DNA from: Nocardiopsis alborubida
Lineage (GTDB): Bacteria; Actinomycetota; Actinomycetes; Streptosporangiales; Streptosporangiaceae
Assembly (NCBI RefSeq): GCF_012396365.1
Contig: NZ_JAAXPG010000001.1
Coordinates: 62,001 to 126,000 of the forward strand
Direction: 5' to 3'
DNA: 64,000 bases
Positions 16,930 to 23,985 of the stretch are shown here, one piece after another (the first letter of the stretch is position 1; each line of letters starts with the position of its first letter). Position numbers and translations under genes: made by a program. The notes beneath the pieces are model-generated. The model saw nothing but the letters and a program-made list of their open reading frames with translations, did no database searches and was not told where the DNA came from.

Positions 16930-17466
16930 TCAGACCATGAGCGCCGCGGACCGTGGTGCCCGCAGGCGCGCGTGTTCCTCGACCAGCGCGCGGGTTCGGC
17001 GCGTGTCCAGCGCACTCCCGTCCATCGCCACCGCGAACCACACCCGCTTGCCCACGCCACAGCGGTAGACCCCACACACCTCGCGGGTGAACGCCCGGAT
17101 GAGCCCGAGTCCGCGCCCGTGGTCGTCGATCACCCGGGCCAGCTCCTCCGGCTCGGGGAACACCGGGAGCGTCGGCCCGGTGTCGTACACCTCGACCACC
17201 CCGCAGCGGCCCGGCCACGTCCAGACCTCCACGCCGACCTCAGGGCGTCCGTGGAGCAGGGCATTGGTGAACGCCTCGCTCACCGCCAACCGGGCCACAC
17301 CCAGACCGGCTTCGTCCACCTCGGCCGCCGCCAAGGCCCCGTCCACCTCGGCCGCCGCCAAGGCCCCGTCCACCTCGGCCGCCGCCAAGGCCCCGTCCAC
17401 CAGAAACCTGGCCAGCCCCACGTCCTCTGGTCCCGGACGCCTCCAGACACACATGACTTCGTTCAC
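16930..17466 (-). CDS. RsbW-like ATP-binding protein (HATPase, anti-sigma kinase type)
   Basis: A 178-residue protein. The GTG start has GAGGTG eight bases upstream. The GHKL ATPase motifs are visible: ARLAVSEAFTNALLHG (N box) near 59-74, EVYDTGP (G1) and DDHGRGLGLIRAF (G2) near 114-126. In actinomycetes such proteins bind sigma factors or STAS anti-anti-sigma proteins; no partner lies nearby. A 27-base unit encoding DGALAAAEV occurs three times near the N-terminus (residues about 25-51). Confidence 0.78.
   Translation of the reverse strand: MNEVMCVWRRPGPEDVGLARFLVDGALAAAEVDGALAAAEVDGALAAAEVDEAGLGVARLAVSEAFTNALLHGRPEVGVEVWTWPGRCGVVEVYDTGPTLPVFPEPEELARVIDDHGRGLGLIRAFTREVCGVYRCGVGKRVWFAVAMDGSALDTRRTRALVEEHARLRAPRSAALMV
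17314..17401. repeat. three perfect 27-bp tandem repeats inside the RsbW-like gene
   Basis: The unit starts GTCCACCTCGGCCGCCGCCA and repeats at 17314, 17341 and 17368, with a 7-base partial copy after. The copies are identical, so the expansion is recent. As 27 is a multiple of three, the frame is kept. Confidence 0.95.
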
Positions 17467-17664
17467 CGCGCATCACCTCGCTGTCGTCACCGATGCGGAG
17501 CGGGCCGCGCAACCGTTCACTTCCGACCCGCCGTATGTCCATCATGATTTGCAACGACGCAAATTACAAGCAGAGCAAGTCGCTATGTGTACAATGAGTG
17601 ACGATGTGTATTTCATGCGGGTGGGAAGATGGCCATGCCCGCGCAGCGAAGACAGGAGGTGGAG

Positions 17665-18519
17665 ATGCCCGAGGGCTCTCCGGTCCAGGGTTCTCCCGCC
17701 CGGCGGCACTACCTGGTCAGCCAGCTCAAGCGGCTACGCGCTCAGACCGGGTTGTCCCAGGAGGAGGCCGCCGAGGAGATGGGCTGGCACAAGTCCAAGG
17801 TCTCCCGGATCGAGAACGGCAAGTGGAAGCGGCTGAGCAGCCCGGAGATCGACGCGCTCTGCCGCTTCTACAAGGCTTCCGACGAGCTGAGGGAAGAACT
17901 CGCCCACATCGCCAAGGCCGCCAGCCGCAACCGGGCCTCCGCCTGGTGGAACGCCTACGAGGACGTTCCCGGCGGGGCGTACTACCCGTTGGAGTACGAG
18001 GCGGACCAGATCTTCGAGTACACCCTCGGCCTCTTCAGTGGCCTGGCCCAGCACCGCGACTACATCCGGGCTCTGATGGGGCGCGGCGCGGTGCCGGACG
18101 AGGCCGAACGCGAACGCAGGTTGGAGGCACGGTTGGAGCGGTCCCGCAGCATCCTGTACCGCGACCACCCGCCTCGGATGTGGTGGGTGGTCGACGAGCC
18201 CGTCCTCACCTGCCAGGTCGGCGGTCCCAGAGTGATGCGCGCCCAGCTTGAACACCTGCTGGAGCTGAGCGACCATCCCAGTGTCGACCTCCAGGTCCTT
18301 CCCCAGTCGGAGGGCATGAGCCTGAACTACGGGTTCTGCCTGCTGTGGATCGGGGACGACCGCGTCGGACACGTGGACGTGCCACCCCAGGGGCTGCTGT
18401 TCGACGCCTCCGAGGACGTGCAGCACCATGAACTGAGGTCCCACCATCTGAGGGCGGCGGCGCTGTCCCCCGAGCGTTCCCGCGACCTGGTCCGGGACCG
18501 GATCGCCGAACTCGACTGA
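17665..18519 (+). CDS. helix-turn-helix regulator with DUF5753 (Scr1 type)
   Basis: A 284-residue regulator. The XRE helix-turn-helix (RAQTGLSQEEAAEEMGWHKSK then VSRIENG) is in the first 70 residues, followed by the DUF5753 domain (YYPLEYEADQIFEYTLGLFSGL onwards) that is common in actinomycetes. The ATG at 17665 follows CAGGAGGTGGAG and is preferred over ATG 17629. A DUF397 gene follows after 13 bases. Scr1/DUF397 pairs act like toxin-antitoxin or developmental control modules; the role here is unknown. Confidence 0.88.
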   Translation: MPEGSPVQGSPARRHYLVSQLKRLRAQTGLSQEEAAEEMGWHKSKVSRIENGKWKRLSSPEIDALCRFYKASDELREELAHIAKAASRNRASAWWNAYEDVPGGAYYPLEYEADQIFEYTLGLFSGLAQHRDYIRALMGRGAVPDEAERERRLEARLERSRSILYRDHPPRMWWVVDEPVLTCQVGGPRVMRAQLEHLLELSDHPSVDLQVLPQSEGMSLNYGFCLLWIGDDRVGHVDVPPQGLLFDASEDVQHHELRSHHLRAAALSPERSRDLVRDRIAELD

Positions 18520-18532
18520 GGAGGGTCCCCAC

Positions 18533-18712
18533 ATGAGCATCCAGACCACGCCGTGGCACAAGTCCAGCTACAGCAACGAGGCCGGGACCTGTGTGGAGGT
18601 CTCCGAAGGACCCGTAACTGGGGTCCGGGATAACCAGAACCTCCACTTGGAGCCGCTGGACTTCGCCCCGGGCGTGTGGGCTCGTTTCCTGGGCAGTTTG
18701 CACACGGGCTGA
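18533..18712 (+). CDS. DUF397 domain small protein
   Basis: 59 residues, opening MSIQTTPWHKSSYSNEAG, then CVEVSEG and VRDNQN: the classic DUF397 pattern. The ribosome binding site is GAGGAGGG, 9 bases upstream. It pairs with the Scr1-type regulator directly upstream. The stop codon lies inside the following terminator stem. Confidence 0.9.
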   Translation: MSIQTTPWHKSSYSNEAGTCVEVSEGPVTGVRDNQNLHLEPLDFAPGVWARFLGSLHTG

Positions 18713-18749
18713 CTTCCGGTGCCCGTCGTGCTCGGCGGGCACCGGAAGT
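18712..18749. terminator. bidirectional terminator between DUF397 gene and lasso cluster
   Basis: A perfect 13-bp stem (ACTTCCGGTGCCC with GGGCACCGGAAGT) and a 12-base loop. It lies between convergent stops at 18712 and 18750, so it should end the DUF397 transcript and the lasso operon. Confidence 0.85.
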
Positions 18750-19325
18750 TCACACCCGAAACTGGTCCTTGACCAGCGAGGGGCCTTCGAACTCCTCGGG
18801 GATGGCGTCCATCAGCACCTCGTTGACGGTTTCTCCCAGCCACTGGTTGGAGTTGCGCCGCATCCCCTGCCGCTTGAATCCCGCCTTCTCGTAAGCGCGG
18901 ATCGCCCCGGCGTTGGGCTCGATGACAGTCAGGTACACGCACCTCAGGTTGGTGACGTGGAAGGCGTAGTCCAGCACCAGCCGGGTCGCCTCGGTACCCA
19001 CGCCCCTGCCCCGGGACTCACCCAGGGCCACCACGTACTCGCCGTTGCGCCGCATCTGGTCGATGTACACCTGGGCCAGGCCAACCGGGCACGGGCTCTT
19101 CCCGGTCAGGTCGTAGACGGTGAACCGCAACTCCCGGTCCGATGCCCGCGCGTAGCCCTCCAGGAGGATGTCTCGGGTGCTCTCCACCGGCTGCGGGGTC
19201 TGCCGGTTGTAGCCGACGATCGTCGGGATCGACTGCTCCCACCGCCAGTACTCCTCCACGAGATCGGCGCGCAACGGGCCGATCCCGGCCCTGTCGCCAC
19301 GCAGCCAGATCAGGGGTTCACTCAC
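18750..19325 (-). CDS. GNAT acetyltransferase of lasso-peptide cluster (albusnodin AlbT-like)
   Basis: A 191-residue GNAT. The acetyl-CoA loop RGRGVG is at residues 105-110 and the NAGAIRAYEKAGF segment at 138-150, as in RimJ/RimL-like enzymes. The GTG start overlaps the B gene stop (GTGA), with GGAGGAGAC upstream; a longer frame from 19367 is not needed. Fourth gene of the operon precursor, cyclase, B protein, GNAT. In albusnodin clusters the GNAT acetylates a core lysine; the core here has one lysine (Lys10), the expected target. A decayed copy of this gene lies at 29160-29330. Confidence 0.85.
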   Translation of the reverse strand: MSEPLIWLRGDRAGIGPLRADLVEEYWRWEQSIPTIVGYNRQTPQPVESTRDILLEGYARASDRELRFTVYDLTGKSPCPVGLAQVYIDQMRRNGEYVVALGESRGRGVGTEATRLVLDYAFHVTNLRCVYLTVIEPNAGAIRAYEKAGFKRQGMRRNSNQWLGETVNEVLMDAIPEEFEGPSLVKDQFRV

Positions 19326-19939
19326 GTGGTCTCCTCCACGGTCGGGATGGTCAGCAGTGCCGTGCACCGCCGTGTGCTGTCAGGTTCGGCCACCGGATGC
19401 CCCTCCGCTTCGATCCAGGCATGCAGACGGATGGGGTCGGCGATCACGCCGTGGCACCAGCGCACGCCGCGTCCGAGGACGGCCAGGGCCAGTGTCGCGG
19501 CCACCGATTCTTCCAAGCAGGCGACTCGTACGGGCGAGAACAGCCCCAAAGCACGTACTGCGTGGACGGCGTTCTCCGCCTCGGAGAGCGTGGCCGTCCG
19601 GCCGCCGCCGTGTAACGCCCGGACCAGACGCACCATGCGGCCCATCCGAGCCGAGCGCGGCCCGGCCCGCATAACGGCCAGGGAGACGGGCAAAGCCACG
19701 GCTGCGGCCATCCGGTACCGCGCGGGGACTCTGGGGAGTTCCGAGAAGCCCATGGGTAGCTCTTGCACGCCCCAGCTCGGCTCCCACCGATGACCGGTCA
19801 CCACCGCCGTGGAACCGCGGTCTGCCCTCCATTTTCGGGCAGCGGCTGGGGAGAGGACCCGTACAGTCCCCTTCCTGTAGTGGACGACCACCGTTGCGGA
19901 GCCGAGGTCGCAGGCGCGTTCTTCATCAGTCGGAGTCAT
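19322..19939 (-). CDS. lasso-peptide B protein: B1-like N-terminus plus B2 leader peptidase
   Basis: A 205-residue protein. Residues about 14-40 (SATVVVHYRKGTVRVLSPAA) look like a reduced PqqD/RRE fold, which binds the leader. Residues about 80-200 are the transglutaminase-like B2 protease, with the catalytic cysteine in VACLEES (Cys141) and histidine in RLHAWIEAEG (His173). It removes the leader so the cyclase can act. The ATG at 19939 overlaps the cyclase stop (ATGA); an in-frame start at 20002 is inside the cyclase gene. Being a B1-B2 fusion, it replaces the two separate genes of many lasso clusters. The extreme C-terminus is duplicated in the wreck at 29340-29385. Confidence 0.85.
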   Translation of the reverse strand: MTPTDEERACDLGSATVVVHYRKGTVRVLSPAAARKWRADRGSTAVVTGHRWEPSWGVQELPMGFSELPRVPARYRMAAAVALPVSLAVMRAGPRSARMGRMVRLVRALHGGGRTATLSEAENAVHAVRALGLFSPVRVACLEESVAATLALAVLGRGVRWCHGVIADPIRLHAWIEAEGHPVAEPDSTRRCTALLTIPTVEETT

Positions 19940-21627
19940 CGCATCACCGCTTCGTCCGGGAACCACTCGGGGACCGGTGCACGGAGTACCGCGCGTAACC
20001 ATGTCTCGGTCGCCACCGTGGACTCGATCTGCGCCAGCTCCTCACCGAGGCCCAGCGCGGCACGCGTCAGCGAGTTGTGCAGAGAGGGCACGTTGATCAT
20101 CCCTTCCTGGGCCAGGTGGCCGTCCACGAAATCCATCAGGAAGGGCAGGGATCGTCGCAGCCCTTCGTGGTGGTCGCTGGAGGCGTCGCCCTTGGTAGTG
20201 CGCGTCAGCAGCTTTGCAGGGAACAGGTCCCGCATCGCGTCGGCCATGACCGGCTTGTAGCGAGCAGGGCCGGGCAGGTCCTCCACGGGGATGCTCAGGT
20301 AGGCGTCCACCACCTGGGAGTCGAAGTAGGGGTTGTGCAGGGGGACCCCGACGGCCTGAGCCAGCTGCACATCCGCTCGCGCGGTACGCCCAGCGTGGAC
20401 CATGGTCCGCTCCAGCATCCGGCGTGTTCGTCCCCGGGGCGAGGGATCCTCGACGTTCTGCGGTACGGGCAAGGCGGCTCGTACCCAGGTCGGTACGGGA
20501 TCGGGGCCTGCCCTGGAACGGGCCGCCCGCAAGGCGTCGAGGGCCGACATCCTGCGGACGTGGGCCCATCGGACGGCCTCCCGGAAAGCGTGCCTCACCC
20601 GTCTCCGGTACAGCAGTTCCACCAGTTGGTACGGCGGAGTCAGTAACAGGGCGTCTCCGCCGTCGCCGGTCATGTGCATGTCCGAGCCGATCTCCTCCGA
20701 CAGCCACCGCAACTGGGCGGAGAAGTAGGCGTACGAGACCGTCGACGGTGCAGGTTCGTCGGTGGGTGGAACGCAGTCCAGGCCGCCATAGGGGGAGTGC
20801 TCCAGGCCCAAGGGGAGGAGGCGGTGGTGCACTGCGGGATGCTGTGCCGCTTCGCGGGAGTAGTCCAGATCACCACCGTGGAGTACACCGTCAGGGTGCA
20901 CGGTCACCCCGACGATCTCTCGGCCATGCGGCGCCAGGCGTTCGGCGGCCAGGAGGCCGAGTGCCGTGGAGTCGAAGCCACCGGAGAAGTCCGTGCTGGG
21001 CGTCGTGGCGTGGTTCACACGAACCGCTACCGCTCCTTCCAGTGCCGCCCGCAACCGCTCTCCATGACCGGAGCCGACATCCTGGGGCTCCCACACCCGC
21101 CTTGCCGCAGGTTCGGTGCCTCTGCTGAGGACGAGTCGGTGTCCGGCGGAGACCCTCTCGACCCCGGTGAAGTACGACCCCATCCCGTACTCCGCTGTAT
21201 CGGGACCGATCAACCTCTCCGCCACCTTGGCGAAGTCGACCTGGACGGAGCCGTACAGTCCGGCCAGAATCCGGGAACTCGAAGCCCACAGCACCCCGTC
21301 CTCGGTTCTCCGGATGTAGAGAGGCAGTGCTGAGGTCAGATTCGTCCACAGCGTGACGGATCCGGTGAGCACCTCGACCACTACGTAGCTTCCCCGCCAC
21401 CGCCAGGCCACATCGTCGGGGACGGCCAACGCCGTGGCCCGGTGTAGTTCAGCGGAGTCGACATCGCAGGTGCCGAACACCAGGACATGCCGTTCACCGT
21501 GCGAAGTGATGACGAGTTCGCGCTTGGGCCACTCGGTGCTCGTCCACACCCCGGGCACATCCGGGCTCACCGGGACGGCAGGTGCGGGACGTAGGGGAAT
21601 GGGGCCGGTGGAACCACCGAACCACAT
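19936..21627 (-). CDS. lasso-peptide cyclase (asparagine-synthase-like, C protein)
   Basis: A 563-residue protein. It adenylates an acidic side chain of the core and closes the N-terminal macrolactam. The PP-loop SGGFDS is at 215-220 and the Mg/ATP segment TGDGGDALLL near 330. The chain starts MWFGG, without the Cys1 of glutamine-hydrolysing asparagine synthetases, as expected for a lasso cyclase. It is the first large gene after the precursor (71 bases) and overlaps the B gene by 4 bases. Confidence 0.9.
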   Translation of the reverse strand: MWFGGSTGPIPLRPAPAVPVSPDVPGVWTSTEWPKRELVITSHGERHVLVFGTCDVDSAELHRATALAVPDDVAWRWRGSYVVVEVLTGSVTLWTNLTSALPLYIRRTEDGVLWASSSRILAGLYGSVQVDFAKVAERLIGPDTAEYGMGSYFTGVERVSAGHRLVLSRGTEPAARRVWEPQDVGSGHGERLRAALEGAVAVRVNHATTPSTDFSGGFDSTALGLLAAERLAPHGREIVGVTVHPDGVLHGGDLDYSREAAQHPAVHHRLLPLGLEHSPYGGLDCVPPTDEPAPSTVSYAYFSAQLRWLSEEIGSDMHMTGDGGDALLLTPPYQLVELLYRRRVRHAFREAVRWAHVRRMSALDALRAARSRAGPDPVPTWVRAALPVPQNVEDPSPRGRTRRMLERTMVHAGRTARADVQLAQAVGVPLHNPYFDSQVVDAYLSIPVEDLPGPARYKPVMADAMRDLFPAKLLTRTTKGDASSDHHEGLRRSLPFLMDFVDGHLAQEGMINVPSLHNSLTRAALGLGEELAQIESTVATETWLRAVLRAPVPEWFPDEAVMR

Positions 21628-21700
21628 GGCGATCCTTATCCGTTCGGGAGAACGTCCAAGGCCGCCGCGCGGAGGCAGCGGCCGTGGACGCCTCGGCGGG

Positions 21701-21829
21701 TCAGTTGTAGGGGTTGCGCTTGTTTTCGTTCTGGGCCCGGCCCTGGCCGAGCGTCAGGTCGGCGGCGTCGCCCAGGTCGACGATCAGTTCCAGACCGAGA
21801 TCAGGGGAGTCCTGTACCGGCTTATCCAT
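21701..21829 (-). CDS. lasso-peptide precursor, albusnodin-like (42 aa)
   Basis: A short gene. The ATG follows GGAGAGG. The 27-residue leader ends LGDAADLTL; the threonine two before the cut is the usual lasso recognition residue. The predicted 15-residue core is GQGRAQNENKRNPYN. Gly1 can only join to Glu8, the sole acidic residue, giving an eight-residue ring. Lys10 is the sole lysine, in the position of the acetylated lysine of albusnodin, whose core also starts GQG. The linear mass computed by hand is 1744.84 Da; ring closure and one acetyl give 1768.84 Da. The cyclase, B and GNAT genes follow on the same strand. Confidence 0.9.
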   Translation of the reverse strand: MDKPVQDSPDLGLELIVDLGDAADLTLGQGRAQNENKRNPYN

Positions 21830-21952
21830 GGGGACCTCTCCTTGCTGTGAGCGGAAGGCACACCGACGCCTCAGAGGGGAGGCTGAGCCTCAGTGTGGGG
21901 TTGCACTGTGATCGTCGCTCGTGGTTGCCGGATGCGGCCATTCCAGCCCGGG

Positions 21953-21969
21953 TATCCCACCGTGGGATA
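21953..21969. promoter_or_regulatory. palindromic operator upstream of helix-turn-helix gene
   Basis: TATCCCA-CCG-TGGGATA, a perfect 7-bp inverted repeat, ends 12 bases before the GTG start of the regulator gene and lies 124 bases upstream of the divergent lasso precursor start. It is a likely binding site of the regulator itself and may also affect the lasso operon. Confidence 0.55.
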
Positions 21970-21981
21970 TAGCTTCTGAGC

Positions 21982-22800
21982 GTGACCGAGAGCCTTCTGC
22001 CCCAGCGAACCTGGGACAACCAGGAAATGCGCACTGTTCTCCGCAAAAGGGATATTTCTTCGCTTTTCCGGATCATCGGGGCGCATGGCATTTCCCAATC
22101 CCGACTCGGCAGTGTGGTGGGGATGAGCCAGGCGCGAGTCTCGGAGATCGTCAGCGGCTCGCGTACAGTCACCGCGATGGCCGTCTACGAGCGCATCGCT
22201 GAAGGGCTCGGCATGCCCGACCCGGCCCGCGTCGTCTTCGGGCTGGCGCCCCTGCACCCGGCAGGGCTGGACCACCTCGGGGCTTCGGGTCGTGCTGAGG
22301 TCATCGAGGTCTACCCGTCCCAGTCAGCCGCCACGGGGGAGATTCGTACCCGCGCTGCGAAGGCCTCCTCGTTGGAGGTGCTCGCCGTCCGAGGACTGGG
22401 GATCGTCGGCATGAACGACTCTCTACTCCGCAACGCCGTACGTAAGGGGAAAGTCCGGTTGCGGTTGCTGCTCCTGGATCCGGAGTGTCCGGCCGCCGCT
22501 CACCGGGCCGAGGAGATCGGCGAGAGCACGGGGTCCTTCACTGCCGGCATCCGGTTGGCCATAGCCCGGGTCCAGGAGTTGAGTCAGGGGGACAACGTCG
22601 AGCTGTACCTCTACGACAGGCTTCCGGTATGGCGTGTCATCGCGATTGACAATCTGCTCTACCTGTCGGCCTTCGGAGCGGATTGGGAAGGACATTCCTC
22701 GGCCATGTACAAGTTGGCGCCCACGCCTTACGGTGCTCTGCATCGCGGCGTGCGACGGCACATGGAAGACCTCCAGTGTGGGGCGCGACGCCTCCTGTGA
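21982..22800 (+). CDS. XRE-type transcriptional regulator beside the lasso cluster
   Basis: A 272-residue protein with GTG start. A helix-turn-helix (GISQSRLGSVVGMSQARVSE then IVSGSR) spans residues about 36-64. The C-terminal 190 residues form an uncharacterised domain common in actinomycete regulators (EIRTRAAKASSLEVLAVRG, then RKGKVRLRLLLLDPE) that resembles ligand or phospholipase-D-like folds. It is divergent from the lasso precursor and followed after 22 bases by the CYTH gene. Cluster control is plausible but unproven. Confidence 0.8.
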   Translation: MTESLLPQRTWDNQEMRTVLRKRDISSLFRIIGAHGISQSRLGSVVGMSQARVSEIVSGSRTVTAMAVYERIAEGLGMPDPARVVFGLAPLHPAGLDHLGASGRAEVIEVYPSQSAATGEIRTRAAKASSLEVLAVRGLGIVGMNDSLLRNAVRKGKVRLRLLLLDPECPAAAHRAEEIGESTGSFTAGIRLAIARVQELSQGDNVELYLYDRLPVWRVIAIDNLLYLSAFGADWEGHSSAMYKLAPTPYGALHRGVRRHMEDLQCGARRLL

Positions 22801-22822
22801 CGCTCATGAAGGGATACCGCCG

Positions 22823-23383
22823 GTGATCGAGGCAGAGGTGAAGGCACGGGTGGACGACCCGGAGCAGGTACTGGCCGCGCTACGCGAGTGTGCTCCGGGC
22901 GAGGAAGCCGTGTACCGGGACGTCTACTACGACCTTCCGGACCGTTCACTGACCGCCCAAGGACGGGAGTTGCGGGTTCGTGTGATCGAGCGCGACGGTT
23001 CGGAGCAGGTGGTATTCACCTACAAGGCCCCGGCAGTGGACGAGGAGACCGACTCCAAGCCCGAGCACGAGACCCATGCCGAATCCGCGCAGGCCCTAGA
23101 TGCCATCCTGGCCGGTCTCGGCTACGAGCACCTGGTGGCGTTGACCAAGCACTGCACCAACTTTCCCCTGACCGCCGCGACCGGGCGGGAGTGCTTGGCC
23201 ACCGTGGTGACGGTGCCCGAGCTGGGCGGGATCTTCATCGAGGTCGAGACCCTCGTTGAAGAGGACAACCTTTCCGAAGGCCTGACCGCCGTACGCGGTG
23301 TCCTGGCCAAGCTGGGCATCGGCGAGGACGCTTTCACCACCGAGCAGTACACCGACGCCGTCATCGCTCACCGCGCAACCTGA
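22823..23383 (+). CDS. CYTH-domain protein (class IV adenylate cyclase-like)
   Basis: 186 residues from a GTG preceded by AAGGGA. IEAEVKARV opens with the ExExK signature of CYTH phosphohydrolases and cyclases. Further conserved features are YYDLPDRSLTAQGRELRVR, VFTYKAP and FIEVETLV. Such enzymes bind triphosphate tunnels (thiamine triphosphatase, CyaB, inorganic triphosphatase). Which activity applies cannot be read here. It follows the helix-turn-helix gene closely and so is probably cotranscribed with it. Confidence 0.85.
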   Translation: MIEAEVKARVDDPEQVLAALRECAPGEEAVYRDVYYDLPDRSLTAQGRELRVRVIERDGSEQVVFTYKAPAVDEETDSKPEHETHAESAQALDAILAGLGYEHLVALTKHCTNFPLTAATGRECLATVVTVPELGGIFIEVETLVEEDNLSEGLTAVRGVLAKLGIGEDAFTTEQYTDAVIAHRAT

Positions 23384-23985
23384 GAGCACGAATATCCCGC
23401 TTCTACGAGACCCAACACATCAATCGATCGAAGCGGGAGCCTGCCCTGGGTCTGTTCACAGGCGTTTCCACAGTCAAAGAATATTGAGATAAAGGAACGT
23501 GAGTTTTAAAATAAAAATGCCCCATTATGGGACAAATCCTTTGCCGTGGAACGTCCCTCGCTTGTTGTACCTTTTGCTTGGGGGTCGCAAATTTATCATC
23601 GTGATCGTTGGGTAACTGGGGGTTGCCTTGGTGTCTGGTTTCCGGTGCGGATGTGCGCGACACCCAGAACCGCTCGCGCGGCCAGCTCGCCTTCACTTCG
23701 GCTGCCTGGGGTGCCTTTCTCGTCTCCCTTGCCCAGGCGAGCAGGAACCGATAGCAGTCCTCTAGCGGTAATGGGTTCGCGTTTTCACAGGTCAGGGGTA
23801 GACCAATTCAAAGCTTTCGAGTGGTCTAGCACTCCTGCGTAGTTTGTTCCGGTAACGCCTGGTTCTGACCTCCGGTAACTGCTCTTATCAGTGCGGTCAG
23901 GCCGCCTTCGGGCTTCGCTGGAGAACCCCGTTCTCCGGAGTAGCGGGGAACGGGGCTTTTCGGGTTTCAGGGCCCGGGTGTCGTA
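23384..23985. other. 602-base AT-rich gap between CYTH and Sel1-repeat genes
   Basis: No gene is supported. The stretch 23460-23600 is markedly AT-rich (runs such as GAGTTTTAAAATAAAAATG), unlike the rest of the window, suggesting transferred DNA or a promoter/origin-like region. Short open frames exist but lack codon bias and ribosome binding sites. Confidence 0.5.
23926..23960. terminator. terminator before the convergent Sel1-repeat gene
   Basis: CCCCGTTC and GAACGGGG form an 8-bp stem with a 14-base loop, followed by CTTTT. It lies 26 bases beyond the end of the Sel1-repeat gene and can serve both strands. Confidence 0.65.

Noticed and set aside
17314-17401. Possible CRISPR array
   Set aside because: The 27-base units are directly adjacent with no spacers and lie inside a coding frame.
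19936-21627. Primary-metabolism asparagine synthetase
   Set aside because: No Cys1 glutaminase nucleophile, and it is coupled to a lasso precursor and leader peptidase.
23546-23842. 98-codon plus-strand frame
   Set aside because: No ribosome binding site, no family likeness and irregular composition; it lies in the AT-rich gap.
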